Below, piece after piece: positions 10,381 through 21,889 of a stretch of DNA of 64,000 nucleotides. The notes beneath the pieces were generated by a model. The model had not been told where the DNA came from, ran no database searches, and saw nothing but the letters and a program-made list of their open reading frames with translations. The stretch lies in NCBI RefSeq assembly GCF_022965805.1, contig NC_133102.1, forward strand, positions 5,836,885 to 5,900,884, given 5' to 3'. The translations under genes and the position numbers were made by a program. The DNA is from Primulina eburnea (lineage: Eukaryota; Streptophyta; Magnoliopsida; Lamiales; Gesneriaceae). Each line of letters opens with the position of its first letter. Position 1 is the first letter of the stretch.

Positions 10381-12519
10381 AGCTGGAGCATTCGCCAACC
10401 CAAACGGCATAACCAAAAACTCATAATGCCCATATCTGGTCCTGAATGCAGTCTTCTGAATATCCTCCTCTCTAACTCGTATCTGATGATATCCTGACCT
10501 CAAATCAATCTTCGAATATACTGAGGTTCCCTGCAACTGATCAAACAAATCATCAATACGAGGGAGGGGATATTTAGTCTTAATCGTTACCTTATTCAGC
10601 TGTCGATAGTCAATACAAAGCCGCATCGTTCCATCTTTCTTTCTCACCAATAAGACTGGTGCACCCCAAGGCGATACACTAGGGCGAATGTATCCCTTGT
10701 CCAGCAAGTCCTGCAACTGGGCTTTCAACTCTCTCAACTCTACTGGTGTGATTCTGTAAGGAGTACGAGAAATAGGAGATGTACCTGGCATCAACTCAAT
10801 CCCAAACTCCACCTCACCAGCTGGTGGGAAGCCTGGAATCTCATCAGAAAATACATCAGTAAACTCAGCAACTACAGGTATCTCCTCTATTCCCACCTCC
10901 TTCTTCTTCTCTGTCACATCAACAACATAAATAAGATAACCCTCATGTCCATGCTCCAATAACCGAGACATCCGGATAGCAGATACCAATGGAACACGGG
11001 GACGAGAACCCTTCCCATAAAATGTCCAACGCTCGTTCTCATATGTATAAAAATATACTACTCGCTGATAACAATCAACCGTCGCACAATATCTCCTCAG
11101 CACATTAATTCCCACAATACAATCAAAATCAGTCATCTCTAGAATAATCATATCAGATCTCAGCTCATAGCCCTCATAAGAAATAATGACATCTGATATC
11201 ATAGATAAAACTGATATATCAACTCCAGAAGGTGTCGAAACAGAAAGAGGCATAGACAATGGAGACGAGCGCATATGATGCTCAACCACAAACCTCTTCG
11301 ATATAAATGTATGCGAGGCACCAGTATCAATAAGAATATAAGCAGGATAAGAACATAAATAACACTTACCCGCTATCATCTCCTCTCGTGCCTCTTCTGC
11401 CTGCGCTCGTGTCAAAGCATACACCTGTGCCTGAGGCGGACCAGATCCCTGCATACGTGGCTGTCCTCCAGAAAGTCGTGGTGTAAACTGCTGAGGCTGT
11501 CGTCCTCCTCTCTCTGAGGATCTACCTCTAGCACTCCTAGGCTCTCGCTGCCCCTCACGACTAGGACACTGTCTCGCCAGATGACCAACACCGCCACACT
11601 CAAAACAGGTGATCTCGGTCTGTGTACAATCTCTGATCAGATGAGGTCCCCCACAACGAAAACATCTCACGGCTCTGGACTCTCCTCTCTGCCCCTGAAC
11701 AGACTGAGAACTGCCCCCACGACTATCAACACGTCGTGAATCAAATCGACGCTTCCCAGATGATGCTGAAGAAGATGATGAACCCTTCTGATATTTAAAA
11801 GACTGTCCTTGCGGTCGCAATGACTCCCTAGTCGGCTCTGATAATCGTCCCTGAGCCCCATACTCCTGCATAACCAACTCAGCCATCTCAGCCCTCGTCA
11901 CTGCATCCTCAAATGATACTGGGTTATTTGATTGCACACGATCAAATAACTCTAACTTCAACCCTTTCAAGAAGTGCCTCATCTTAGCATGAACATTCGT
12001 AGCAAAATGTGGTACATATTTCAGCAATGCAGAATATCGGGTCTCATACTCAGCAACAGACATACTACCCTGTCTCAAATCCTCAAATTCTTTCTCTTTC
12101 TTTTGTCTGGCTGCTATAGAAAAATATTTATCAAGAAAACGAGATCGAAACACATCCCAATCAACAGTACGGCCCTGAGCTCTCAATCCGGCCTCAGTCG
12201 TCTGCCACCACAATAATACATTCCGCGAAAGCTGAAATGTAGCCAATCGTAACCAAGCAGACCTAGCACACGGTGCAGTCACAAATATCTGCTCTATCCT
12301 CTCAATCCACTCCTCTGCTCGCTCGCCAGTCTCAGAACTATCAAATCTCGGCGGAAGATAACTGCTGAACTGTGCCAAAGTCAACTCACCAGGTAATAAA
12401 GGCTGATCTGCAGGTGCCTGTCCCATAGGAGGAGGTGTCAATGGATTCATCTGACCAAACCCACTGTCAACCTCGTCCGTTTCTTCGCGTGGATGTACCT
12501 GTTCTCTAGCTGCCATCAC
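10372..12519 (-). CDS. nested gypsy Gag-protease-RT N-terminal ORF
   Basis: A 715-residue frame. Residues about 55-220 are the retrotransposon gag domain ([20 protein letters not shown]). Two CCHC zinc knuckles follow: [13 protein letters not shown] and [14 protein letters not shown]. The protease has [16 protein letters not shown] (Asp-Thr-Gly). The reverse transcriptase begins with [15 protein letters not shown] and [20 protein letters not shown]. It ends early at APAVS because of a missing base, just before the catalytic domain. Gag and protease are therefore intact and RT is cut off. Gag type and initiator-Met primer site suggest a chromovirus-like gypsy lineage; this is inferred. Confidence 0.92.
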   Translation of the reverse strand: MMAAREQVHPREETDEVDSGFGQMNPLTPPPMGQAPADQPLLPGELTLAQFSSYLPPRFDSSETGERAEEWIERIEQIFVTAPCARSAWLRLATFQLSRNVLLWWQTTEAGLRAQGRTVDWDVFRSRFLDKYFSIAARQKKEKEFEDLRQGSMSVAEYETRYSALLKYVPHFATNVHAKMRHFLKGLKLELFDRVQSNNPVSFEDAVTRAEMAELVMQEYGAQGRLSEPTRESLRPQGQSFKYQKGSSSSSASSGKRRFDSRRVDSRGGSSQSVQGQRGESRAVRCFRCGGPHLIRDCTQTEITCFECGGVGHLARQCPSREGQREPRSARGRSSERGGRQPQQFTPRLSGGQPRMQGSGPPQAQVYALTRAQAEEAREEMIAGKCYLCSYPAYILIDTGASHTFISKRFVVEHHMRSSPLSMPLSVSTPSGVDISVLSMISDVIISYEGYELRSDMIILEMTDFDCIVGINVLRRYCATVDCYQRVVYFYTYENERWTFYGKGSRPRVPLVSAIRMSRLLEHGHEGYLIYVVDVTEKKKEVGIEEIPVVAEFTDVFSDEIPGFPPAGEVEFGIELMPGTSPISRTPYRITPVELRELKAQLQDLLDKGYIRPSVSPWGAPVLLVRKKDGTMRLCIDYRQLNKVTIKTKYPLPRIDDLFDQLQGTSVYSKIDLRSGYHQIRVREEDIQKTAFRTRYGHYEFLVMPFGLANAPAVS

Positions 12520-12724
12520 TGGAAATCAAATTGTTAATCATAACATTTAACAATTACAATCCAGTACTCATCATCATCACACCTTTAGTACAAAAGCACA
12601 TGCAACTAAAGAACAATCAATCATATCAAGACCAACTCAAATGCACAGACACACGCAAATAATATCGTCATCCAACTCACTCATCACAAACCCAACTCCT
12701 AACCATCCCAGACATCTAACATAT

Positions 12725-12736
12725 GCTCTGATACCA
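12725..12736 (-). other. primer-binding site, initiator-Met tRNA type
   Basis: The minus strand reads TGGTATCAGAGC, the standard plant primer site complementary to the 3' end of initiator Met tRNA, five bases inside the LTR end at 12742. Confidence 0.9.
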
Positions 12737-12741
12737 CCAAA

Positions 12742-14638
12742 TGTGGCGCCTCAAACCTCGCCACGTAATCATACAACATGTGACGTCATATGCATAAAAA
12801 TTTTCTTTTCGACGACGTCATAATATAATGCATATACGACAAAATAGTGCAATCACCACACTATCTACGTCAATGCAGCAGAAACAGTATAATAAATACA
12901 CACATACAACTCAAGTAAGACAATATGCTATACTGTCTCTATCTACTATCAACTACAAGACTGTTTGACTAGACACACCTAGTCCTTCACCACTATCATG
13001 TCTCACGCATAGTCCTGTAACCTGTCCAACAGAAACAGCCCCAAAGGGTGAGCATATACAACAATCATCATCGTAATACATAACAGTTATATTAACAACA
13101 TAAAATATAACTGAAATCATAATAGAAATACCCCCTTTGCCGTTTCTGGACAATCAGCCAACAATAATCTCGACAACATCACAATGCAACAACATCGTCG
13201 ATACGTCGCACCCCAACACCGGCGACAGCAATATCGTCGAACGAACAACAACATCGACGATACGTCGCACCCCAACACCGGCGACAGCAATATCGTCGAA
13301 CGAACAACATCATCGACGATACGTCGCACCCCAACACCGGCGACAGCAATATCGTCGAACGAATAACATCAACGATACGTCGCACCCCAACTCCGGCGAC
13401 AGCAATATCGTTGAACGAACAACATCAACGAGAAGTCTCCCAACAACGATAGTCAACAATATCAACAATAATAAACAACAACAAATATAATATCAAATCA
13501 CCCAATTCCGGTGATTTATCATCGTTCAACGCAATAGTATTCATCAATACTAAACAATAACAACATATGCTCGTACGTCAACACGTACCTGATAATCGAG
13601 TGTATATATATAATCTGGCTATTTCTTTGATCCTGAGGCTTGTGTTGTATCTAAATAATTCAACAACAATTATCAGATCATTGTCACCGTATCAACATAA
13701 TCATAACAGCCTCAATATATCACATCAAATAGCCCAGCAACAATTTATTCAACAAAATATAAAACTCGATTATAAATTATTATCGCTCAACATTTTAATA
13801 TTCTGGTGTATTTAATTCACAATACTACTATCAAATACACCATAATTAATTAACTTCAAATAATAGGCTATTTTACAACATCCGTAAAATTATGAAAACT
13901 TTATATCAACGTGTAGCCTATACTTCGTAGACTCCGAATATATAATCAGAATTAATAATAACTGACAAACAACTCTCCAATCTCAGCCCAACGATTAAAA
14001 ATCTCTAATTAAAATAAATTAGAAATAATTCAAAATAACACCACTATAATCTTCTCTACTTCGTTAAAATCATACGCTAGTCAACAATCTTCAATTTCAG
14101 TATGATTTAACAATTTATCGGATTTATTCCAGAAATCGACGAATTTCAAACATCACCAAAATTATAAAATTTATACCTCAAATCGAAGACCTCGTGTCAA
14201 CGATTCCAAAACTGAAGTCGGTTCGTCGATTGGATAAACCGATAAGTCGCACGATCGAAAAGAAAATTAAAATGCTACTTCCTCTCTCCTCTCGATTTCC
14301 TCTCTGGTGTTGAAAATGAATTCCTTCATTCTGTACGTAAGTTTTGATTTTATCCCCTTTTTTATTTTATTTTTATTTTATTTTTTTAATATTATATTAT
14401 ATTATATTAATAAAATAATATAATATAATATATTTAAGATTTTAACACCGGTATATCTTTTTAGACCAGTCAAACGACCAAATTTTCCAAAACTCAAAAC
14501 ATGAAACTTCTATATCTTTGAGTTTTCTACGGTATATCCAAATTTCAAATCATTTGGACTTCACATGATCAAGATATGTCATATTTCATTCTTTAAAATT
14601 CATTAATTATTTAGTAATCTCACATTACTAAATCAACA
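12742..14638 (-). repeat. 5' LTR of the nested gypsy element (1897 bp)
   Basis: Minus-strand ends TGTTGATTTAG ... GGCGCCACA. The left end is fixed by the primer site and the right end by the ACTTG target duplication. It contains the 53-59-bp minisatellite at about 13195-13425 and an (A/T)-rich ATATT tract at 14380-14435. It is the only full-length LTR copy of this element here. Confidence 0.85.
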
Positions 14639-14643
14639 ACTTG

Positions 14644-15056
14644 TGATATTTACTTCAGGCATTACATGTCCACAAAATTTTAGCTGCGAGATTATTCGAT
14701 ACATCGCTGAATTGTAATCACTGACTTTCTTAAAATCTTGGAATCTTAACATATTTCATTCATCACGGGCGGTCGGAAGTATAACTTCCCTTATATGTTC
14801 AGATCTTTCTTTCAATCCTTTCCACAAAGCCATGTGATCTTTTTCAATTAAATATTCACATTTCAATCCCTCGTCGAGATGTCGGCGCAAAAATATAATG
14901 GCTTTTGCCTTTTCATGATGTCGATATGCCATTTTCTTTTATGGTCTCACTTAGACCCAATGACTCAAGATGCATTTCTACATCGAGAGTCCATGGCATA
15001 TCATTTTTTCCCGTGACGTCGAGCGAAACAAATTCGAGCTTTGTCAAATTTGACAT
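14644..15056 (-). pseudogene. copia Gag, N-terminal part
   Basis: The ATG at 15056 opens MSNLTKLEFVSLDVTGKND, the conserved start of copia Gag in this lineage. A shift near 14915-14925 moves to the frame with HEKAKAIIFLRRHLDEGLK and LKERSEHIREVILPTARDE; the frame also carries an internal stop. It reaches the gypsy insertion at 14643. Comparison with the usual layout suggests the middle of gag (between the FCG stretch and the Pro-rich linker) was already deleted before the gypsy insertion. Gag would normally form the particle shell. Confidence 0.8.
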
Positions 15057-15760
15057 GATGGTACTAAAAATATTACGATGCATTTTATTAGTTAATGAAT
15101 ATTGCAATACAAAGTAATGGATAAACAACAAGTACAAGTATTTGTAAAAATAAAAAAAACACATGAGGAGGATATTCTCCGATAAATAAAAGACTCGTGA
15201 GTATGATAACCAAAATAATTAAAAATAACCTTGAGAAAGCCATCTTCTTTTTTCTTCAAAAATTTAATGAAGAATAATTTTTAGAGAAGAAGAGAAAGTT
15301 GGAGTGATTGAATGTGTTTATGAGATCATATTTATAGGACAAAACTAGCCGTTTTGTTACCGTTTATGACCGTTGGTGTACAAAAAAATAAAGGTATGTA
15401 TTTGTATAGTTTTATGGTAATAATATGATGTATATAATATTAGACATGTTTAAATAATTATGTATATCATATCACATTATTATAATGAAGTGTCATAATT
15501 TATTTTGTTTAAAAACCTTATAGGCTTTTATACTTGTCGTATCCCTTATCGGGAGTGTGGGATGTCGTCTTAACATCCTCCCAAGATTTATAACAAGTTT
15601 TTGAAAAATTTATTTTATTATATAATAACATTATATTATATATTAAATATATACACAATAAATAAACAGTAAAATAAATATTATTGTTTTTGTTACCTTT
15701 TTCTTCTGTTTTGGAGCTTGGAAAAATATGGAGGACTTTTAGAGTTTCGTGCTGATAACG

Positions 15761-16044
15761 TGTTGTGAAAAAGTAAAAGTTTATGGTAAAAAGTAAAAAT
15801 CTCAAACTCTCAAAATTTACCAAACTACACACTTTATAATATTTTTCACTCTACTCAATTGTGAATTTCTTCACAAATGGTGAGCATATTTATAGAATTT
15901 CTTTACAAATAATCCAAAAATAAAATACATCATTACCTATATCATCACACACTAATTTTCAATATTTACAACTCTTATTTTCAATATTCAAATATTCAAC
16001 ATTCAAATATTCAATACACACATTTTAAATATTATTTTTCAACA
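15761..16044 (-). repeat. 5' LTR of the copia element
   Basis: 284 bp, identical in length to 3480-3763. The minus strand continues after its end with CGTTATCAGCACG, the primer-binding region of many plant copia elements. TATCT at 16045-16049 is the target duplication. Confidence 0.95.
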
Positions 16045-16049
16045 TATCT

Positions 16050-16407
16050 CACATATTTCTATAATATTTGTTATAAAAGTTTTCAAAACTTCAAACCGAT
16101 TGCATATTTTTATGATGGTCTTCAAAAGGTTTTGGTTGCCGGAAAAGAGTGGTTTCCTTGAATGTTTCCATTCATTGTTCGGAACTTTGGTGATGAACAA
16201 CTTTTATTTTTTATTTATGTCCAAAAATAAAATGAATGATAGTACAATATATATAAACATAAAAAAGTTCATAAGCCTTTAAAAAAACAAGTGATATAAA
16301 TTTGGTTTTTTTTTAAAAAAAAAATTCATAATAAATAGTATACTAACTGGAAAAATATGAAATTTGGACTCAAAGCCTAAAATCAGTGCCAAATCCTTAG
16401 GCCATAA
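16050..16407. other. AT-rich spacer
   Basis: No gene recognised. This is the host DNA between the copia target duplication and the Helitron. Confidence 0.5.
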
Positions 16408-18405
16408 TCTATATCTATATATATATAAAAGCAGAGTTTTTTCTAAAATAGGAAAGTTCCCGCCAAAATTACTTACTAAAAAAGGAAATAAAACATTTAA
16501 TGAATATTGACATATGTCTATTGCAATAAATGATCAATTCAATTATTGTTTGCATTGATTATATATATCAATTCATTTAATTCAATTTTGAATTTAATTA
16601 TTTTTTATATTAATTCAAATGTAATTTATATATTATACGTTTTTTTATTTTTAAGTTTACTTAAATTGAAATTAAACTATATTGAAAACGTAAATTATAT
16701 CAAAATTTTGCATTGATTATATCAATCAATTTAATTTAAAATTTAATAAATAAATTGAAAATACAAATGCTTGCAATGTTCAGTGTCACTCATAAGGTAA
16801 ATCATTCAAAAATACATTTTGCTATTTTAAGTAATTTCCTGCCGAAATTACTTACTGAAAAGAAATACAATATTTAATTAATTTATTTATTTTTTCTAAA
16901 AATAAAATTGTTTGAGTTCTAACATTTATCACTACAATAAAGTTTTCCAATGGACATTAAATTTTCGTTTAATAATCATACCTTTTTTTTTATCTCAAAA
17001 GCATATTATTTTGAAATTATCTTAATTTGAAAGAACTAATTTATTGTATTTTTTTCTAAAACCATATGTATATTGTATATCTTGAATGGTCTTCTTAAAA
17101 ATTCAAATAAGATAGCACAAGAAAATTAAAAGAGATAGATTCAAAAGAGTTTCAAATGAGTATTAAATTACTCTCAATAAACATGTATATTACCCTCAAT
17201 AATCAGAAATGTTGAATACCTAATGCATGCAATTCAAGATTCCATAATTTGAAAGAGTAATGTATGATATAATTCTGTCAAAAGTATCCAATGTATAATA
17301 TTTGTCCCCTGAGATGTCTTATTTGAATTTTAAATTATAAATAATACAATATTGCATATTATATTAGAAACCAATTTTATTCTATTTATCTTACTAAATT
17401 TATCTACTCCAAAATTGAATTCTGAAATGACTTCTCTTTTTAGCACCATATATGATTTGAATTCTTCTAAGATGTAATGTTCATTTAAATTTGGATTTGT
17501 TCGTTATTATGATTACCTATATATGGAAACAAGGAGAACAACGAGACATTAAGTTTGAAATATGTCTTTCATGGTCGAGAAGTAAAAAATATTATTCTTC
17601 TATTTGTACGAAATTTTAATTATTACGTATTACTAATGTAATAATTTTCTTCTATATTACAAAGTTCACGGATACATGATAGTATAAAATGTCCTGTAAT
17701 GGAAATGATTAAACTAATTCTAAATAAAGTATGCATCTTATTAAAAGATACCTTATAAAATTTATTGACATTGTTTCGGAATACACATAGTAAATGTTAA
17801 TAAAATAAATTATCTGATTTATACATAATTTATTTATGATCACATGTTTCATTTTTCTTTCGAAAGAATAGGATGTTGCGTATATTATGAATTGATTTGT
17901 AGATAAAATCACAACTCATTTGGATAAAGATATTGATGAAACAATTATTGTTATCATTTAAATGTGTCAAACACGTGTCATATCACAAAATTGTTTGTGA
18001 ATGTGGATTTAGATGAAATTACTGAATTTTGAAAAGAGTAGTTTTTATTAATTTTATTGAATGTGATTTAAAAATATTTTTTTATCACATGTTAAAAAAT
18101 AATAATATATAGCTTCTCGAAAATTAAAAAATTAAATATGTATTAAGGCTGGTGGTCGACATCAATACACTAAACACGATAAACATCATGTCATTGCCTT
18201 AGACTAATACAATATAAAATTTTGATATATGATAGTGATTATTAGCCAAAAAAATTAATTGACATGCGTTGTATTTAAGAATTTTTTTAAAATTAACGAA
18301 AAAATAGTTTTATTATTGTATTATTTTTTTCAATTTAAATATCTATTCATTGTTTCACTAATTTTTAATAATATCATCCCGTACATCGCACGGGTTAAAT
18401 ACTAG
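16408..18405 (+). mobile_element. non-autonomous Helitron
   Basis: Starts TCTATATCTATATATATA and ends with a hairpin (CCCGT-acatcgc-ACGGG, 18378-18394), ten bases and CTAG at 18402-18405. The base before is A and the base after is T, so it sits in an AT dinucleotide without target duplication. These are the defining Helitron features. The 2-kb interior is AT-rich and has no Rep/helicase ORF, so it depends on enzymes from elsewhere. Confidence 0.85.
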
Positions 18406-19154
18406 TCATATTTAAAAAAGGACACTGCACGTGAGGTACATGCGTCACCTTGTTGAAGCGTGGCCATGCTCCAACTGCCATGCGCGGCCGAATATTTTCC
18501 GGCCGATTACTCTCGTTGTGTTCAACAAATTTTGTGTTGAACATTTTTTGAAATTTCCGATCAATCTTGCCCATATCGTATTTTCCGAAATAGTTTTTAA
18601 AGGTATTAAGTTGCCTGAAATTGCTACTTTCATTGACATTTTGGGTCATCGGTCAACACTTCTATAAACTAAGTAACATAATGAACAAATTTTATCTTAT
18701 ATAAAATATATAAAAAATGTGTGAAACTGTGAAACTACCTTGACCAGGTAAACTGTATTGGACAAGTCCTGTATTTTCATCTTATTATTATATTTATTGC
18801 AAGCTTATATAAACCTAACACAAACACTTGAATATATGTAGACATTATTTCGAAAAGAAATAGTATGAAAAATTATTTTGTTGGCATTTAAATAACTTTT
18901 TTAAAACATTACAATTAAAGATTTTACGGATTGCACGTGGGTAATAATATTTTTTGTTCTTTGCTGTATATCTGAAAGCGTGTCTTCATTAAATGAACAT
19001 TATTAATCTTTATTTTGGTGGTTGAATTGAATTTTACGATACAAAGGATTGATTCCAAGCAAATCAATTACGATTTGCACGCCTCGGTTAGCCATCCAAT
19101 ACGGTAATTGGTTCACTCCCCCACGTTATTTATATCTCAAATTTTAAAATTCCA
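18406..19154. other. spacer with a short GC-richer patch
   Basis: Bases 18420-18660 are richer in GC than their surroundings and open on both strands for 60-80 codons, but no family is recognised. The remainder is AT-rich with no gene seen. Confidence 0.4.
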
Positions 19155-19335
19155 TTGAGTAGGTGTGAGACGTATCACGAATCTTTATCTGTGAGACGGG
19201 TCAACCGTATTGATATTTATAATAAAAAGTAATACTCTTAGCATAAAAAGTAATATTTTTTCATGAATGACACAAATAAGAGATCCGTCTCATAAAATAC
19301 GACATGTGAGATTGTCTCATACAATTTTTTGTCAA
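19155..19335. repeat. MITE-like repeat with GAGAC-rich ends
   Basis: Bounded by GTGTGAGACG at the left and ATGTGAGATTGTCTCATAC at the right, with an internal AAAAAGTAATACTCTTAGC. The inward-facing GAGAC/GTCTC words suggest a small fold-back element. A piece with nearly the same core word occurs at 63887-63915. Confidence 0.5.
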
Positions 19336-19975
19336 TTCAATTTATATATAAACAAATAAATAACTGTAATATTATATATTATTATATGACATATATGTTG
19401 GATTTAGACTTACATTAAGCGCATTTAGTTATTTGACAATAGTGGAATCGTTGTGGTGGATTTCAAATCCATCTCGGTATGAAGTTATTTCAGGTTATGT
19501 TTGAATTGAGATATTTAAGTTGATGAAAATTAAAATCCATTGATTTCAAATATATTGTATTCTTGGATGGATAAAAACTCGAGTTTCACTGGATATCAAG
19601 TTATTCAATTTCAATAGTAATTGTGGTGGATTTCAAATACACATATCATTTGGAATTCACATCAAATATCTTCTCTAAATCAAGTATATTCTCTCAAAAT
19701 AAGATTCATTGATACAAGTGTAACATGCTATGATTTTTCCAAATGCTTTAATGAATCTGAATCTCTAATGTTTTCTTGAATCCGAATATCTTGATTAAAA
19801 TACGATATTAAAGAAATATCTCGGCTTTTTCGGAAGGAGTTGCATGAACCGTGAAATTATTCCTCTATTTATAATTCCTTTAATTTTTTTTTTTTCAATT
19901 TTTTGCATGGTAAGCCTCATATCATAAATTAGGGTTATCTGATCTCAAAGTTGATAATATTGTATATAATTAATC

Positions 19976-20021
<46 letters not shown>

Positions 20022-20227
20022 TTTGAAACTAAAACTATATATATATATATATAACTAAAATTGATCAAAAAATATTGTTACTGGACTCTAATTGATCTAA
20101 AACAAAATATCCAAGAGTAATAATATCAAACATTACTACATACAGAACTAAAATTGATATTTTACCATAATGATAATAATAACATACTTCTAATAAATAT
20201 CTTATATATGTGTGTATATAATATGCT
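19336..20227. other. AT-rich spacer with TA microsatellites
   Basis: No gene seen. (TA)n tracts occur at about 19980-20020 and 20036-20053. Confidence 0.6.
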
Positions 20228-21540
20228 TTAATTTTTTTTACCAGTTTCTTTAATTTTTACAATACAATATTTCGTTGAAGGAAAATCCAACTTATCCACT
20301 TTCCCATGACGGATCAAACCAATAACCAAAGAGCAAAACGTTTCGAGCCGTGGAATATGTTTACTACACAACATTGCATTCAAAACCTTCAAATCACCCA
20401 CGAAATCTCCTGTTCTGCAGAAACCATCCACCACCATTCTGTAGGTGAGCTGCATTTTGACTTGCATATCAACCAATAATTTATAGGCTTCCGAAGCTGT
20501 GCCTTCTTCACACAAACTATTGATCAAGATGTTATACATAACAACATCTGGTTTGACCCTTCTTTTCTTCATCTTAACAAGCAAGCCTTTAGCTTCATCG
20601 ATTAATCCTCCTTTGGCAAGATCACTCATCAAAGCGACGTAATTAACTAGCTCTACTTTGCATCCTTGGTATACCATATCAAACATCATTTTCTTTGCCT
20701 CCTTGAACTTCCCCAAAGCACATAAGAATTCCATTAACAAAGCATAATTCACTGCGTCACCTCTCTTCCCTTTTCTCACCATATCCTCGAACAAAATCTT
20801 GGCCTCATAAACATCACCCCTTTTGCACAAAAACCCAATCTGAGAGTTGTAAGTCATAACAGTAGGCTCCAGCTCTCTTTCAAGCATTTCATCAAACACG
20901 CACCTAGCCTTCTCCCATTCACCCTTCCCAGCCACATTTCCATTATTATATTAAACGACACTGGATTCAACTTGAAACCCATCTTCGAACCATCATTAAA
21001 GAAGTCTACAGCTTCACAAACCCGGCCATTCACCACAAACACATTCGACATCGTATTGAAAGACTGAACTGCACGCACACAATAGAACGACCTTCCCATC
21101 TCCCGGAACAAGCCAATGGCTTTATCGAACCGGGCCTTCTCATAATGCCGCATCAGCGAGATGAAAAGAGCCTCTTGACACCTTACATCACGGGTTTGAA
21201 GAAAATTCAAAACAGTATCGACAGACTCAAACTTTTTCGCGCGAGCTAGCTTATGGATGATCGAAGCATAAGGGTAGTCGAGGCAATAGCCCATTTCATA
21301 GTATCGATGAAACGTGGAAAGCGCTTAGTCCGGATCTTGGCATTGCTTGATATGGTCGAGAAATGGAATGGCTTCACGAAGTTGGTTTCTCGTAGGCTTG
21401 TGAGGCCGTGGTTGCTTGAGGTGTTTCTGACGCAAACCGCCATATGATTGAGTATATGGGCAATTAAAGTTTCTGAGGGGGTCATGTTGTATGGAAGCTT
21501 GTAAGCCGAGGAGGGAGAAGGCTTTCAGACGGGAGTTCAT
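20228..21540 (-). pseudogene. PPR protein gene, broken (At1g07740-like by memory)
   Basis: Minus-strand frame starting MNSRLKAFSLLGLQ at 21540 with no introns, as usual for P-class PPR genes. A TAA at 21325-21327 interrupts it after about 71 codons where the flanking sense (QCQDPD then ALSTFHRYYEMG) runs on in frame. A frameshift near 20925-20940 separates it from a second segment (20935-20228) with clear tandem 35-residue PPR units such as TYNSQIGFLCKRGDVYEAKI and NYALLMEFLCALGKFKEAKK. The last 20 residues (after GLIRHGKVD) no longer look like PPR and the frame ends early. PPR proteins bind organelle RNA; this copy is probably non-functional. Similarity to At1g07740 is from memory only. Confidence 0.8.
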
Positions 21541-21606
21541 TACAGTATCGATTCCTCAGTTTTCACAATCCCCATAGATATTTTAAATAAATAAAATCTA
21601 CTCCCC

Positions 21607-21610
<4 letters not shown>

Positions 21611-21687
<77 letters not shown>
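21611..21687. repeat. TG/TA microsatellite
   Basis: A short GTGTGTGT run followed by about 34 TA units upstream of the PPR pseudogene. Confidence 0.95.
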
Positions 21688-21690
<3 letters not shown>

Positions 21691-21889
21691 TGTCCACCTC
21701 TTCTTCAACAAAAGCAAAGAAAAATAATACATGTCATGTCATTTGACGCAGTAAAACACATAGATGATGCAAACCTTGACAAGAACCAAACAATTTGGCA
21801 AACAAACGTGTGCACTTTCTGCACTTAAATATATATTTTTTTGGTTGTGGAAAAAAGTTAAATCCTTATTGTTGAAAGACAGAAAAGGA
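21688..21889. other. short AT-rich spacer
   Basis: Nothing recognised between the microsatellite and the copia remnant. Confidence 0.5.

Larger units (their letters stand above)
7883..14638 (-). mobile_element. nested Ty3/gypsy element inserted in copia gag
   Basis: A minus-strand gypsy element lies between two copies of ACTTG (7878-7882 and 14639-14643). Removing it and one ACTTG restores the copia gag frame across the site (EVNITS joined to VNENHSK), which strongly supports this insertion point. It has a 5' LTR (14638-12742), an initiator-Met-type primer site (12736-12725), an intact gag-protease-RT start ORF, damaged RT, RNase H and integrase, and a truncated 3' LTR (8928-7883). About 1% divergence in the shared LTR part against about 2.5% in the host copia LTRs fits its being the later arrival. 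Confidence 0.92.
3480..16044 (-). mobile_element. complete but inactive Ty1/copia element hosting a nested gypsy element
   Basis: Two 284-bp LTRs (3480-3763 and 15761-16044) flank the element, and the 5-bp word TATCT lies directly outside each (3475-3479 and 16045-16049). This perfect target duplication fixes both ends. Reading the minus strand: 5' LTR, a primer site starting CGTTATCAGCACG, gag, protease, integrase, reverse transcriptase, RNase H, a polypurine tract (AAGGGGGAG, 3772-3764) and the 3' LTR. That order is diagnostic of Ty1/copia. The LTRs differ at roughly seven positions. All coding parts carry stops or shifts, so it cannot move alone. Bases 7883-14638 belong to a later gypsy insertion inside gag. 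Confidence 0.95.

Noticed and set aside
12725..12736. tRNA-like word GCTCTGATACCA (also at 28960 and 47764)
   Set aside because: Each copy is a primer-binding site next to an LTR; no cloverleaf surrounds it.
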